DNA from: Faecalibacterium prausnitzii
GTDB taxonomy: Bacteria > Bacillota > Clostridia > Oscillospirales > Ruminococcaceae
Length of the DNA stretch: 64,000 nucleotides
Reading direction: 5' to 3'
NCBI RefSeq assembly: GCF_019967995.1
Contig: NZ_CP065377.1
Coordinates: 2,294,001 to 2,358,000 of the forward strand
Below, in pieces: positions 27,001-34,723 of this stretch. Position numbers and translations under genes: made by a program. The first letter of the stretch is position 1, and each line of letters starts with the position of its first letter. The notes beneath the pieces are model-generated. The model did no database searches, was not told the origin of the DNA, and was given only the letters and a program-made list of their open reading frames with translations.

Positions 27001-28961
27001 ACCTCTTTTTGACCACAAAAATGCGAAATGTCGCTGGATTATCCACCAGCGAAGCGCAAAAATCCAGCGATATGTTCGGCAAGTGCCGCTATCTGGACGA
27101 GATTACCGGCGGGCGGGGCGTGGTGTTCGCTACCGGCACCCCCGTGAGCAATTCCATGACCGAGTTGTACACGGTCATGCGGTATCTGCAATACAGCACC
27201 CTCCAGCAGAAAAAGCTGACCCACTTCGACTGCTGGGCATCCACCTTTGGTGAGACCACCACCGCCATCGAATTAGCCCCCGAAGGTACAGGGTATCGGG
27301 CAAGGACGAGATTTGCCAAGTTCTTTAACCTGCCGGAGCTGATGTCCATGTTCAAGGAGGTTGCGGACATCAAAACTTCCGACCAGCTTCACCTGCCTGT
27401 GCCGGAAGCAAAGTTTGAGACCGTGGTGGCAAAGCCGTCCGAAATTCAAAAGGAAATGGTGCAGGAACTGAGCAAACGTGCTGCAGAAATCCACTCCGGT
27501 GCAGTGGATGCCTCCGTGGACAATATGCTCTGCGTCACAAACGACGGCAGAAAAATCGGCTTGGACGTTCGCTTGATGAACCCCATGCTGCCGGACGACC
27601 CCAACAGTAAGTTGAACGTCTGTGTGCAGAACGTGCTGAAAATCTGGGAAGATGGCAAAGACCAGAAGCTGACACAGCTTTTGTTCTGCGACCTCTCCAC
27701 TCCGAAAAACGACGGCAACTTTAACGTGTACGATGATATTCGCAAAAAGCTGGTCGCTGCCGGTGTGCCGGAAAACGAGATCGAGTTTATCCACAACGCC
27801 GACACCGAAGCCAAAAAGGCTGCATTATTCTCCAAAGTACGCTCCGGCGATGTGCGCGTCCTGCTGGGCAGCACGGCAAAAATGGGCGCAGGAACCAATG
27901 TGCAGCAGCGTCTTGTGGCAGTGCATCATCTGGATGTCGGCTGGAAACCCAGTGATATGACCCAGCGCAATGGTCGCATCATCCGGCAGGGCAACATGAA
28001 CAAGGAAGTCAAGGTGTTCAACTACGTCACCGAAGGCACATTTGATTCGTACCTCTTTCAGACCCTTGAGAATAAACAGCGGTTTATCAGCCAAATTATG
28101 ACTTCCAAATCCCCGGTGCGCTCCTGCGATGATGTGGACGAACAGGCATTGTCGTATGCGGAGATCAAGGCGTTGTGTGCCGGAAATCCTCTTATCAAGG
28201 AGAAGATGGACTTGGACGTTCAGGTCGCCAAGCTGAAGGTGCTGAAAGCCGACCACCAGAGTCAGAAATTCCGCCTGCAAGACAAGCTGCTGACCAAATT
28301 CCCGGCTGACATTCGGGAAACGAACGCCTATATTGCTGGGGTGAAAGCGGACGCACAGCTTGCCGCCGCCCATCCGCAGGTGCAAGAGGGTTTCTGCGGC
28401 ATGACCATCAAGGGCGTGACCTACGATGAGAAAAAGACCGCCGGTGAGCGTCTGGTGCTTGCTTGTTCTGAACTGCCAAACGCCGAAGAAAAAGTCATCG
28501 GCAGCTACCGGGGTTTTGAACTGTCCCTGCGTTTCGACACCTACCGCAGTGAGTATCAGGCTATTTTGAAGGGGCAGCGAAAGTACACGGTGCCCTTGGG
28601 CACCGACCCGCTGGGCAACATTATCCGTCTGGATAATTCGTTGAACAACTTCCCGGAGCGCATTAACTCTGCTGAGAATGAACTAGCCACTCTGCATCAA
28701 CAGCAGGCAGCGGCGCAAATTGAGGTGGAAAAGCCCTTCCCACAGGAGGAAGAACTGGCCGAAAAGTCCGCACGGCTTGCAGAGCTGAACGCTCAGTTGG
28801 ATGTGGACGAAAAGAGCCACGAGCCGGAACAGGACGAGGAAGAACAGGAGGATACCCCGCGCCGCCCCTCGGTGCTGGCAGCACTGGAAGAAAAATCGGA
28901 CAAGCCGGAGCCGGTGAAGCCCTTCCGCAGTTATTACGACAAGGATGGTGATGCCCGGTGA
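21090..28961 (+). CDS. Giant ICE protein: ArdC-like domain, N6-adenine methylase and SNF2-type helicase
   Basis: A 2623-aa cytoplasmic protein. Residues 1-250 resemble the ArdC-like N-terminal domain of ICE proteins (YPFADQLMIYAQRPDATACADF). A low-complexity P/E/A-rich linker lies at 257-375. The methylase core has the SAM motif ILEPSMGVGNFFG (about 1120) and NVPFG in place of NPPY (about 1183). The helicase has HEVGAGKT (about 1800), VDESHFYK (about 1962) and motif VI QRNGRIIRQG. It may protect or process transferred DNA; the exact role is not settled. The linker exists because tnpV is encoded there in another frame. ATG 21090 follows GGGAGGAACGCT. Confidence 0.88.
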   Translation: MPSKTEEYLALAQRTANGLTRYWESWTDYLTTASRLYKYPFADQLMIYAQRPDATACADFDIWNNRMNRYVRRGSKGIALLDESSGFPRLHYVFDVSDTGVRRNSRDPEVWQLNDDLFQPVSEMLAQEYGIHHERLSQQIADIAGKLAESYWDNNSTDILAIVDGSFLMDYDDAGQELQFKSAAAISIMYTILERCGFEPEGYFDRDDFQAIYDFSTPDAVYALGTAVSDCSRDVLRNIERTVKTTIRRRNVERSQHEYEEQERDLLDHRGLPAPEPDPQPAEDPVGQVRQDAPELSEAASPGAVQLDAPERNAVPASDGAGADGREPDAADDGRTAEAEPGPGQSAEPTDVGAAHEQSESAGRGTGDDGADLQLSFLDANIPTEAQQIEKIDQAESEKTPSAFVLSQAEIENELRRHGSGFAGGKQRIMALYQTQPDRKLRAKALAKEYGIGGHSHDYLDGSSGFVNHDGKGLEFDRYPDHQKITLKWAQVEKYIDLMIQSDRYLTDKEKEHYSPPAPVSAKPDGALTHAKNLIREFCQEEYDSEPDFSDLSKIGIAYTHATDEDIPIQVNVDLVGYRVERYLGEVLIDERQYESLEELTETELEALDFSELVSVTDEELEHYHSKVEERPALLPLDAATEYNALKEQHPDALVGFEQNGQFEFYGEDARKVCELVGGKLLEKETELGTVPVTGFPSDQWAHRAKQLWQYGENVYLAGLNEDGTHHQTKYLRREDYLPLGATVHMEGRAFRVDNVNFDKGSVSLQDVALAEMRMPIFREEPLALVRELYEQEQDVMEHPLPDYKVGDNVIVDLPTRTIEGKIGYVGETDVRIDTSAHGQSWDNEVINKQQFEQGLRQSATAQRVDKMLAQAEAIAKESEVPEYERFSVRKVVDGKMPLFAIWDDLYDDYYETNHAVPQFSDEKQAESYLENLKKEVADREAAEWLKVEHAKFLADKDEPEPSDEELDELPISTVIDGEVQTFPDAAALDKAVNAEPESEPVGNFHITDDHLGEGGAKQKYARNIEAIRTLFKLEEEHRGATAEEQQVLSRYVGWGGLSDAFDPGKDSWAKEYAELKGLLSEDEYAAARSSTLNAHYTSPTVIRSIYDAVERMGFHSGNILEPSMGVGNFFGMLPDTMADSRLYGVELDSITGRIAQKLYPQADITVAGFETTDRRDFYDLAVGNVPFGQYKVNDKAYNKLGFSIHNYFFAKAIDQVRPGGVVAFVTSRYTMDSKDSTARKHIAERADLLGAIRLPNNAFRANAGTDVVSDIIFLQKRDRPADIEPDWVQLGKTEDGFAINQYFVDHPEMVLGELTTESTQYGREELTVAPLEGTSLADQLAEAVQHIEGQYAEVEVETPDIADAENEKHILPADPEVKNFSYTVVDGEVFYRENSVMTQVELSDTAKGRVTGMVELRQIVNDLIDQQLNDYPDEDIKATQERLNAAYDAFTAKYGLLNDRRNGRLFEQDSSYYLLCSLENLDEQGQLKSKAAMFTKRTIRPERTVTSVDTPSEALAVSIGEHGKVDLPYMAELLGTPGDYGRITTELSGVIFKDPAADPTDPEAGWQMADEYLSGDVRAKLRMAQFAAETNPEFAVNVTALEKAQPRELEASEIDVRLGATWLDPDIIQKFMTETFQIPYYLRRAVNVRYSPYTAEWRVEGKTATGRSDIISSETYGTSRANAYKILEETLNLKDVRIYDTIEDAEGKPKRVLNKRETMLAQQKQQVIKDAFANWVWQDPQRRIALVRQYNELFNSTRPREYDGSHIHFVGMNPEISLREHQRNAIAHVLYGGNTLLAHEVGAGKTFEMAASAMEAKRLGLCQKSLFVVPNHLTEQWASEFLNLYPNAKLLVARRKDFETANRKKFCARIATGDYDAVIIGHSQFERIPLSFERQERIIQEQIYETLAAINELKVHAGENFSIKQMEKTRKTLETKLEKLRSDERKDDVITFEQLGVDRLFVDESHFYKNLFLTTKMRNVAGLSTSEAQKSSDMFGKCRYLDEITGGRGVVFATGTPVSNSMTELYTVMRYLQYSTLQQKKLTHFDCWASTFGETTTAIELAPEGTGYRARTRFAKFFNLPELMSMFKEVADIKTSDQLHLPVPEAKFETVVAKPSEIQKEMVQELSKRAAEIHSGAVDASVDNMLCVTNDGRKIGLDVRLMNPMLPDDPNSKLNVCVQNVLKIWEDGKDQKLTQLLFCDLSTPKNDGNFNVYDDIRKKLVAAGVPENEIEFIHNADTEAKKAALFSKVRSGDVRVLLGSTAKMGAGTNVQQRLVAVHHLDVGWKPSDMTQRNGRIIRQGNMNKEVKVFNYVTEGTFDSYLFQTLENKQRFISQIMTSKSPVRSCDDVDEQALSYAEIKALCAGNPLIKEKMDLDVQVAKLKVLKADHQSQKFRLQDKLLTKFPADIRETNAYIAGVKADAQLAAAHPQVQEGFCGMTIKGVTYDEKKTAGERLVLACSELPNAEEKVIGSYRGFELSLRFDTYRSEYQAILKGQRKYTVPLGTDPLGNIIRLDNSLNNFPERINSAENELATLHQQQAAAQIEVEKPFPQEEELAEKSARLAELNAQLDVDEKSHEPEQDEEEQEDTPRRPSVLAALEEKSDKPEPVKPFRSYYDKDGDAR
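21859..22215 (+). CDS. tnpV: TnpV-like protein nested out of frame inside the giant ORF
   Basis: A 118-aa ORF in the +1 frame relative to the giant gene, with its own ribosome-binding site (GAAAGGAGCCAGC before ATG 21859). The protein (TYSTIGDYQLPNLTLSQPKI, LGKYGRMRRNYLKQHHPVLY, LYPHLMELEQTAESRMQQMM) matches the TnpV family of transposon proteins in the GDYxLPDL / GRYGRxRxxFLKEHRP pattern. The overlapping giant-protein segment is low complexity, as expected where tnpV constrains the codons. Function of TnpV is unknown. Confidence 0.8.
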   Translation: MNMKNRNVTYSTIGDYQLPNLTLSQPKIPLGKYGRMRRNYLKQHHPVLYNSMLLNGTLYPHLMELEQTAESRMQQMMAELLKQNPAPDKAQNQLMWVQHMNSLKAQAEELVMTELIYS

Positions 28962-29290
28962 GGGAAAAACGGGATGAAACCATCATCCTGCGCTTGAGCA
29001 AAACAGAAAAGAGCCGTATCTATGAAAAAATGCTCAGCATGGGCATCCGAAGCCTGAGTGCCTATATCCGCAAGATGGCACTGGACGGCTATTGCCTGCA
29101 CCTTGACTTGAAAGACCTGCAACGCATGGCATATCTCTTGCAGATGTGCAGCAACAACCTGAATCAGTACGCCAAAGCCGCCAATGAAAATGGTCGGGTC
29201 TATGCCGCCGACATGGAGGACCTGCAGCAGCGGCTGGATGAACTGATTGAGATTGGTCGGCAGATCCTTTCCCGGCTGGCTGATCTCTAA
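28958..29290 (+). CDS. mobC: MobC-type mobilisation accessory protein
   Basis: A 110-aa protein with an N-terminal ribbon-helix-helix-like part (ETIILRLSKTEKSRIYEKML) and a C-terminal helical region with MCSNNLNQYAKAANENGRVY, the hallmark of Gram-positive MobC proteins. It binds oriT and helps the relaxase nick. GTG start overlaps the giant ORF stop (GTGA). The relaxase gene follows after two small genes; oriT is expected nearby, but I could not point to it. Confidence 0.88.
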   Translation: MREKRDETIILRLSKTEKSRIYEKMLSMGIRSLSAYIRKMALDGYCLHLDLKDLQRMAYLLQMCSNNLNQYAKAANENGRVYAADMEDLQQRLDELIEIGRQILSRLADL

Positions 29291-29296
29291 ATTTCT

Positions 29297-29330
29297 CCCC
29301 GCAGTTGGAGGGCTGCGGGGGTACATAGGC
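29297..29330 (+). repeat. Intergenic hairpin + TACATANNGC element, copy 4
   Basis: CCCCGCAG/CTGCGGGG stem with an 8-nt loop, one base, then TACATAGGC, 7 nt after the mobC stop. Confidence 0.7.
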
Positions 29331-29392
29331 GGCAACACCATTGACAGGCTCATGCTCTATCCATATACTGAAAGCAGAAAGGCGGTGTCAAT

Positions 29393-29668
29393 ATGAAATT
29401 CGTAGCAAGAGTTCTCCTATTTCCTGTGGTTCTCCTGAGTGCATTTCTGGTACTGATGCTGAAATGGACGCTGAACCTGTCGGCGTTTGTGCTGGCACTG
29501 CCCATGCTGTATATTTTCGGCTGCGGTCTCTATACTCTCTATTGTCAGGAGTGGCTGCAGTTTTTGATCTTGCTGGTGGCAGAGTTTGGCTGCTTTGCGC
29601 TGATCTTCATGGGGGCTTTGATCGTGGACGCGGCGGAGCGTTTTAATGGCTGGGTTGCCGGATTGTGA
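29393..29668 (+). CDS. CD1845-like small membrane protein
   Basis: A 91-aa protein with three closely packed hydrophobic helices (VLLFPVVLLSAFLVLMLKWTL, LSAFVLALPMLYIFGCGLY, FLILLVAEFGCFALIFMGAL). Position between mobC and the relaxase matches the CD1845 family. Ribosome-binding site AAAGGCGGTGTCAAT. Its TGA overlaps a GTG that opens the next frame. Function unknown. Confidence 0.7.
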   Translation: MKFVARVLLFPVVLLSAFLVLMLKWTLNLSAFVLALPMLYIFGCGLYTLYCQEWLQFLILLVAEFGCFALIFMGALIVDAAERFNGWVAGL

Positions 29669-29676
29669 GGGATTGG

Positions 29677-29934
29677 ATGGACACAGATGCTATGACCGAC
29701 TATTATTGGGAAAATCTGAAAGATATTCTGCAACGACAACTTGCAGACGATGATGAATATCATGCACTGATCCAGAAAAAGATTGCCGCAGAGATTGCGT
29801 TGAAAGCTCTTATCGGCGAAGAAGCATGGAGCCTCTATCTGGAATTGGATGCAATCAGCAACGAATTGGAAAGTGTTCGGCAGGAAGCCATGTATCTGGC
29901 AGGTGCTGCCGATCACGAGAAATTATCCAAATGA
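29677..29934 (+). CDS. Small helical ICE protein, unknown function
   Basis: An 85-aa acidic, mostly helical protein (ENLKDILQRQLADDDEYHAL, EEAWSLYLELDAISNELESV). I do not recognise a family. ATG 29677 is 5 nt after GAGGG; a GTG at 29665 overlapping the previous stop is the alternative and would add four residues. It is the last gene before a terminator, so it belongs with mobC and the CD1845-like gene rather than with the relaxase. Confidence 0.6.
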   Translation: MDTDAMTDYYWENLKDILQRQLADDDEYHALIQKKIAAEIALKALIGEEAWSLYLELDAISNELESVRQEAMYLAGAADHEKLSK

Positions 29935-29939
29935 TCTTG

Positions 29940-29965
29940 ATGCCGCCGATGTGCGGCATTTTTTG
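29940..29965 (+). terminator. Terminator between the mobC group and the relaxase
   Basis: ATGCCGC/GCGGCAT with a 6-nt loop and TTTTTT, directly before the relaxase ribosome-binding site. Confidence 0.75.
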
Positions 29966-29974
29966 TAGGAGGTG

Positions 29975-31363
29975 ATGGCACTGGCAGCAACACGGTTGAT
30001 TGCGCTGCACAAAAACAAAGGCATGACCGTTGCGGCCTGCCTGAAAAATCGCACGGACTATATCGAAAACCCAGACAAGACCGAGCAGGGACAGTATGTC
30101 AGCAGCTATGCCTGCAGCACCCTGACGGCAGATGAAGAGTTTATGCTTACCAAGCGGCAGTACGACCTTGTGAACGGACGCAGGCAGAAAAGCGATGTAA
30201 TTGCTTATCAGATACGGCAGTCCTTCCGACCCGGTGAGATCAGCGCAGAGGAGGCTAACAAGGTGGGCTACGAACTGGCTATGCGCTTTACCAAGGGCAA
30301 GCACGCCTTTGTAGTGGCAACGCACACGGATCGGCAGCACATCCACAACCATGTGATCTTCAACTCCACAGCATTGAATGGCAGCAGGAAGTTCCGGGAT
30401 TTTTTCTTTTCGGCGTTGGCAGTGCAGCGGTTGAGTGACCTGATTTGCTTAGAGCATCAGCTGTCCGTCATTGAAAAGAAGCCCTATCGGGAGCGTCAAA
30501 AGCGCATTGTCTACCCGCCGAAAGAGAGCAATCGTGACCGCCTGTGCGGAATCATCGACACCATCCTTGCAGAAAAGCCGGGAGATTACGAAACTTTTCT
30601 GCAAAAGCTGGCGCGGCAGGGATATGAAGTGAAACGTGGCAAGTACACGTCGGTGAAGGGCAAGGGGCAGAAACGTTTTATCCGGTTCCGTACACTGGGC
30701 ACCGGCTATGGCGAGGATGAGATCAAGGCGGTGCTGGAGGGCAAGGTGAAACACCAACCGTACCAGAAGAAGCTGCCCAAAGAGCAGCCCTTCCAGTTGC
30801 TGGTGGATATTCAGGGGAAAATGGCAGAGGGCAAAAGTGTCGGCTACAAAAAGTGGGCAACCAAGTTCAACCTGAAAGAGATGTCCAAAACCCTGCTGTT
30901 CTTGCAGGAGCAGAAAATCGGTAGCGCAGAGGAACTGCGGGAACATGCGACGGCGGCAACGGAACGTTATCATGCTATGGGGGATTCCATCAAAGCGGCA
31001 GAAGCGAGGTTGACCGAAATCGCCGTGCTGAAAACTCACATCATCAACTATGCCAAGACCCGTGATGTGTACGCTGCTTATCGGAAAGCCGGGTACAGCA
31101 AAACCTTTCTGGAAGCCCACCGGGAGGAGATTACTCTGCACAAGGCGGCGAAAGCGGCGTTTGATGAATCCCATTTGAAAACGCTCCCAAAGGTCAAGGA
31201 GTTGGATGCGGAGTTTGCAGAACTACTGACCCAAAAGAAAGCAGCCTACCCGGACTACCGCAAGGCACGGAACGAGATGCAAGAACTGGTTCGGGCACAG
31301 AAAAACGTGGAGCGATTTTTTGCGGAAGAAAAAACAGTACAGGAGAACGAGCAAGTTCGATAA
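29975..31363 (+). CDS. MobP-type relaxase
   Basis: A 462-aa relaxase. The N-terminal catalytic domain (1-200) includes the metal-binding three-His motif HTDRQHIHNHVIFN (about residues 115-128) and upstream LTKRQYDLVNGRRQKSDV; candidate catalytic tyrosines lie near residues 25-45. The C-terminal 260 residues are helical and basic. It nicks oriT, stays bound to the 5' end and is recruited by PcfB/VirD4. GTAGGAGGTG lies immediately upstream; ATG 29975 is preferred over GTG 29972. Confidence 0.9.
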   Translation: MALAATRLIALHKNKGMTVAACLKNRTDYIENPDKTEQGQYVSSYACSTLTADEEFMLTKRQYDLVNGRRQKSDVIAYQIRQSFRPGEISAEEANKVGYELAMRFTKGKHAFVVATHTDRQHIHNHVIFNSTALNGSRKFRDFFFSALAVQRLSDLICLEHQLSVIEKKPYRERQKRIVYPPKESNRDRLCGIIDTILAEKPGDYETFLQKLARQGYEVKRGKYTSVKGKGQKRFIRFRTLGTGYGEDEIKAVLEGKVKHQPYQKKLPKEQPFQLLVDIQGKMAEGKSVGYKKWATKFNLKEMSKTLLFLQEQKIGSAEELREHATAATERYHAMGDSIKAAEARLTEIAVLKTHIINYAKTRDVYAAYRKAGYSKTFLEAHREEITLHKAAKAAFDESHLKTLPKVKELDAEFAELLTQKKAAYPDYRKARNEMQELVRAQKNVERFFAEEKTVQENEQVR

Positions 31364-31364
31364 G

Positions 31365-31416
31365 AAAAGATTGCCGGGAGTTGACCGTAAGAGGTCTGCT
31401 TCCGGCAATCTTTTTT
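31365..31416 (+). terminator. Terminator of the relaxase gene
   Basis: AAAAGATTGCCGG pairs with CCGGCAATCTTTT, then more T; a 24-nt loop separates the arms. Confidence 0.85.
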
Positions 31417-31526
31417 CCGTTAGTTCAATCTTTAACGGAATTGTTCATCTCTTTCGATTGTGTATGTTCATGCGTTTAACAGGTATCCTATGGAGTGTAA
31501 AGAACACGATAGGATGAGGTTGCGCT

Positions 31527-31865
31527 ATGAAAGAGCTTTTTGGACAGAGACTGCGGGAGCAGCGGATAAAGCATGGGTTGACGCTGGAACAACTTGCGGA
31601 AAAATCCGAGCTTTCCTCCAACTATATCGGCATGGTAGAGCGTGGCTTAAAGGAACCCGGCCTTGCCACCATTGTTAAACTTCTGAACGCTCTGAATATT
31701 TCCGCAGACACATTGTTGTGTGATCTGGTTCCAAGTGCATCTCATGTGACCGATGATGAAATCAGCAAGCGGCTTGAAGGACTGACCCCTATGCAGAAGA
31801 AAGTGGCACTTGACCTTCTGGACACCTATATCACCAATCTGCCTTACCTCACCAAAGAAGAATAA
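31527..31865 (+). CDS. XRE-family transcriptional regulator
   Basis: A 112-aa protein with an N-terminal Cro/CI-type helix-turn-helix (FGQRLREQRIKHGLTLEQLA, SSNYIGMVERGLKEPGLATIVKLL) and a short C-terminal helical tail. It starts at ATG 31527, with a weak ribosome-binding site (GATGAGG). Just upstream an inverted repeat ATCCTAT/ATAGGAT (31485-31491 and 31509-31515) is a plausible autoregulatory operator. It may control relaxase or transfer genes. Confidence 0.85.
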   Translation: MKELFGQRLREQRIKHGLTLEQLAEKSELSSNYIGMVERGLKEPGLATIVKLLNALNISADTLLCDLVPSASHVTDDEISKRLEGLTPMQKKVALDLLDTYITNLPYLTKEE

Positions 31866-31881
31866 TCCTGCGGCAACTCTG

Positions 31882-31918
31882 GCGCACCAGCTTAATTTTG
31901 GCTGGTGCGCTTTTCTTT
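31882..31918 (+). terminator. Terminator of the XRE gene
   Basis: GCGCACCAGC/GCTGGTGCGC perfect 10-bp stem followed by TTTTCTTTT. Confidence 0.88.
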
Positions 31919-31991
31919 TGCAATTCTTTAGGCTATAATATTTCTTATAGGATGTATTCATTCCCAAAGAATTGATTTCGAGGTGAACAAG

Positions 31992-32510
31992 ATGCGAGAA
32001 CCGCGATACAGTATCCTTTCCGACATCAACGATGGAATCGACCGTGCCAAGCAAGGCAAGCTGGCTCTGTACTGGCAGCGGAACATTGAACACGAATACC
32101 GCTGCAAAAAAGTGACCCCGGCAGAGCAGCAAGCCTACACCGACTTGCAGGACATTCTTGCTGCCGTTCCGCAGTGGAGCGATGAGGAAGAACTGCGCTC
32201 CGGCATGGAGGGTATCGGTGGCCGCGTCTGGTTCTGTTACTTCTGGGAAGAACACGATTCGATGGTGCAGCTTACTGAAGATTGTAGCGGCAAGTTTACG
32301 GTTGCTTACGTTCTGGATTCGGATGTCACCCCAGAGGTGCGAAAGGCGGCTGCACAGCACGCACAACAGCAGCTTGCTGAATGTATGCAGGAGTGGGATG
32401 TTCCGCTTATGAAATCGGCTATTCCAGAAAAAGATAAATACGAATATTTAGATGAAGCGGCATCCCATCTGATGCAAGTCCTCAATGACCCGGAGAGCAT
32501 CACCGGGTAA
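31992..32510 (+). CDS. Hypothetical protein
   Basis: A 172-aa soluble acidic protein. A TATAAT box at 31934-31939 and GAGGTG 7 nt before ATG 31992 support expression. The sequence mixes helical parts (EQQAYTDLQDILAAVPQWSD, RKAAAQHAQQQLAECMQEWD) with a beta-type centre (GGRVWFCYFWEEHDSMVQLT, GKFTVAYVLDSDV). I do not recognise the family. It is a single-gene unit between the regulator and a degraded stretch. Confidence 0.65.
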   Translation: MREPRYSILSDINDGIDRAKQGKLALYWQRNIEHEYRCKKVTPAEQQAYTDLQDILAAVPQWSDEEELRSGMEGIGGRVWFCYFWEEHDSMVQLTEDCSGKFTVAYVLDSDVTPEVRKAAAQHAQQQLAECMQEWDVPLMKSAIPEKDKYEYLDEAASHLMQVLNDPESITG

Positions 32511-32765
32511 AAAGCGTTCCGCAGGAATGCGCAGCCTGCATCGGAACGGTGCAGAGTGAAAGGGTTTGGGGTGTCCCCAACAAGCATTTTGCAGCGCAAA
32601 ATAGGCATTTGTATAGACGAATGCACTGCTTGCCACAACAATGCGTTCCTTTTGGGTCGCAGTCCGAATGAAAAGCTGAACACAGTACAGCCCCGAAGTT
32701 TTCAAAAAAGTCATGGAGCAGGTCGAGAACTTTGAGGAGAACAATTAAATCTTCCATAAAGCAGA
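32511..32765 (+). pseudogene. Degraded coding remnant
   Basis: No intact gene. The last codons of a lost protein appear at 32694-32747 (PEVFKKVMEQVENFEENN then stop), but upstream the frame is broken by several stops and shows no start or ribosome-binding site. Looks like decayed mobile-element coding sequence. Confidence 0.35.
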
Positions 32766-32814
32766 AATACGGCTATATTCAGGCTTCACACTGAAATATA
32801 GCCGTATATTTTTT
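32766..32814. terminator. Strong bidirectional stem-loop
   Basis: A 16-bp arm starting ATACGGCTATATT pairs with CTGAAATATAGCCGTAT with one mismatch; a T-run follows on the plus strand. Confidence 0.8.
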
Positions 32815-32842
32815 GTATCGCTAATAGTTGTTGTATTTGCTC

Positions 32843-32871
32843 TTGAAAACAGCGCAAAGATTTATTATAAT
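32843..32871 (+). promoter_or_regulatory. Sigma-A-type promoter of the polymerase operon
   Basis: TTGAAA (32843-32848), a 17-bp spacer and perfect TATAAT (32866-32871), about 40 bp before the first gene. No LexA box was evident. Confidence 0.75.
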
Positions 32872-32911
32872 AAGATAAATGGTTGTATCTTGTGCAAAGG
32901 AGCTGTGAAAA

Positions 32912-33190
32912 ATGAATCAGAACTACCGCCGCAAAACAGAAAAGGTTTATGTGAAAGTGACTTCTGATTTTGATGCAACCGGCTATATGCAGCCCCGGCA
33001 GATTATATGGGGCGATGGTCGGACGTACCCCATTGAGCAGGTGCGGGACTTCCGCCCAGCATCTACCATTGCCGACCTGCCGGGGGACTGTTATACTGTA
33101 ATCATTAAAGGACAAGAGCGGCATTTGTTTTTTGAACGTGCGGACCGAACGTTTCCCAGCCGCTTCGGGCGGTGGTTTGTGGAGGTCTGA
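32912..33190 (+). CDS. Small protein preceding the Y-family polymerase
   Basis: A 92-aa soluble basic protein (KVYVKVTSDFDATGYMQPRQ, WGDGRTYPIEQVRDFRPAST, GDCYTVIIKGQERHLFFERA). Mostly beta; the pattern resembles small proteins encoded immediately before UmuC-like genes in Gram-positive mobile elements. Good ribosome-binding site (AAAGGAGCTGTGAAAA). Probably co-expressed with the polymerase 24 bp downstream; function unknown. Confidence 0.7.
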   Translation: MNQNYRRKTEKVYVKVTSDFDATGYMQPRQIIWGDGRTYPIEQVRDFRPASTIADLPGDCYTVIIKGQERHLFFERADRTFPSRFGRWFVEV

Positions 33191-33214
33191 TAAGCACACG
33201 GAAAGGACAGGACG

Positions 33215-34723
33215 ATGGACGGCAAAAAGCGCACCTATCTCGCAATCGACCTCAAGAGTTTCTACGCTTCGGTGGAATGCGTTGACCGCCATCTTGATCC
33301 GCTGACTACCAATCTGGTGGTAGCAGATGCTACCCGGACAGAAAAGACCATCTGCCTTGCGGTATCGCCCTCCTTAAAGGCATATAAAATACCCGGCAGA
33401 GCGCGGCTGTTTGAAGCCGTCCAGCGAGTGAAAGAGGTCAACGCCCAGCGGCTACAAACTGCTATCCGGCAGAAAAAGACGGTCCGGGGAGAGGATGGCA
33501 AGTACCACTTTACCAGCACCTCTTTCGATGCCAACGCCCTGAACGCAGACCCTGCACTGGGGTTGAGTTACATTGTTGCGCCGCCCCGAATGCAGCGGTA
33601 TCTGGACGTTTCCACCCAAATCTACAAGACCTACCTAAAATATGTGTCCCCGGCGGATATCTACCCCTACTCCATCGATGAAGTTTTTATTGATGTGACA
33701 GGCTACCTGCCCTATTACCACATGAGCGCCCACGAGCTTGCCATGACCATGGTGCGGGAGGTGCTGTACAACACCGGCATCACCGCAACGGCAGGCATCG
33801 GCACCAACCTCTACCTTGCAAAGCTGGCCATGGACATTGTGGCAAAACACATCCCGGCGGACAAGAATGGTGTTCGCATTGCAGAGCTGGACGAGCAGTC
33901 CTATCGGTATCTGCTGTGGAACCACAGACCGCTGACGGATTTCTGGATGACTGGTCCCGGTACCGTCAAACGGCTGGAAGCCCACGGCATTTATACGATG
34001 GGGGACTTGGCACGGTTTTCAATCCATGGGGAAGATCGTCTGTATGAGATTTTTGGCGTGGATACGGAAATTCTCATTGACCACGCATGGGGCTATGAGC
34101 CCTGCGGTATGGCCGAGATTAAAAGCTACAAGCCCAGCACCAACAGCATCAGCGAGGGGCAGGTGCTGACCTGCCCCTATCCCAACGACAAGGCCAAACT
34201 CATCGTCCGGGAGATGGCGGAGATTCTGATGTTCCGGCTCACCGAAAAGAAACTGGTGACGGAATCCATCACCTTGGAGATCGGCTACGACCGGGAGAAC
34301 GTGGACAAGGGCGGCTACCGTGGTCTGACCCAGACCGACCGCTACGGCAGAATCATCCCCAAAGCGGCACACGGCACTATCCGGTTTGATGCGCCCACCA
34401 ATCTAGGCAGCGCCCTCATCAACGAAAGCGCAAAGCTGTTTGAGCGCATCACCGACCCGGCGCTGACGGTGCGGCGCATCACCCTCAACGCCAACAAGGT
34501 CACCCCGGACGAGGGTATCTATCAGGTGGACTTTTTCACCGACACCAAGAAGCTGGAAAAGGAGAAAAAACTCCAGCAAGCCATGCTGGGCATCAAGAAC
34601 AAGTACGGCAAAAACGCCGTGCTGAAAGCCAGCAGCTACGAGGAAGGTGCCACCATGCGCCAGCGCAACGCGCAGATTGGCGGGCACAGCGCGGGAGGTT
34701 CGGATGGAAAACTACAAAAATAG
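33215..34723 (+). CDS. Y-family DNA polymerase (UmuC/DinB-like)
   Basis: A 502-aa translesion polymerase. The first catalytic motif is YLAIDLKSFYASVECVDR (residues 8-25) and the second is YSIDEVFIDVT (about 152-162) with two acidic residues. A thumb HhH-like segment (GPGTVKRLEAHGIYTMGDLA) and little-finger region follow. The length and the insertion near residues 70-110 fit the UvrX/UmuC-like group carried by Gram-positive ICEs and phages. It bypasses lesions in damaged DNA. It is followed, with overlap, by a YolD-like gene, its usual partner. Confidence 0.9.
   Translation: MDGKKRTYLAIDLKSFYASVECVDRHLDPLTTNLVVADATRTEKTICLAVSPSLKAYKIPGRARLFEAVQRVKEVNAQRLQTAIRQKKTVRGEDGKYHFTSTSFDANALNADPALGLSYIVAPPRMQRYLDVSTQIYKTYLKYVSPADIYPYSIDEVFIDVTGYLPYYHMSAHELAMTMVREVLYNTGITATAGIGTNLYLAKLAMDIVAKHIPADKNGVRIAELDEQSYRYLLWNHRPLTDFWMTGPGTVKRLEAHGIYTMGDLARFSIHGEDRLYEIFGVDTEILIDHAWGYEPCGMAEIKSYKPSTNSISEGQVLTCPYPNDKAKLIVREMAEILMFRLTEKKLVTESITLEIGYDRENVDKGGYRGLTQTDRYGRIIPKAAHGTIRFDAPTNLGSALINESAKLFERITDPALTVRRITLNANKVTPDEGIYQVDFFTDTKKLEKEKKLQQAMLGIKNKYGKNAVLKASSYEEGATMRQRNAQIGGHSAGGSDGKLQK

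Noticed and set aside
21090..28961. Anti-phage defence system of DISARM or BREX type
   Set aside because: Methylase and helicase motifs are in one protein typical of the Tn1549-type ICE backbone; none of the other defence genes is present.
6029..31363. Vancomycin or other resistance cargo expected from Tn1549 similarity
   Set aside because: No van ligase, two-component pair, ribosomal protection, rRNA methylase or efflux resistance gene is in the element.
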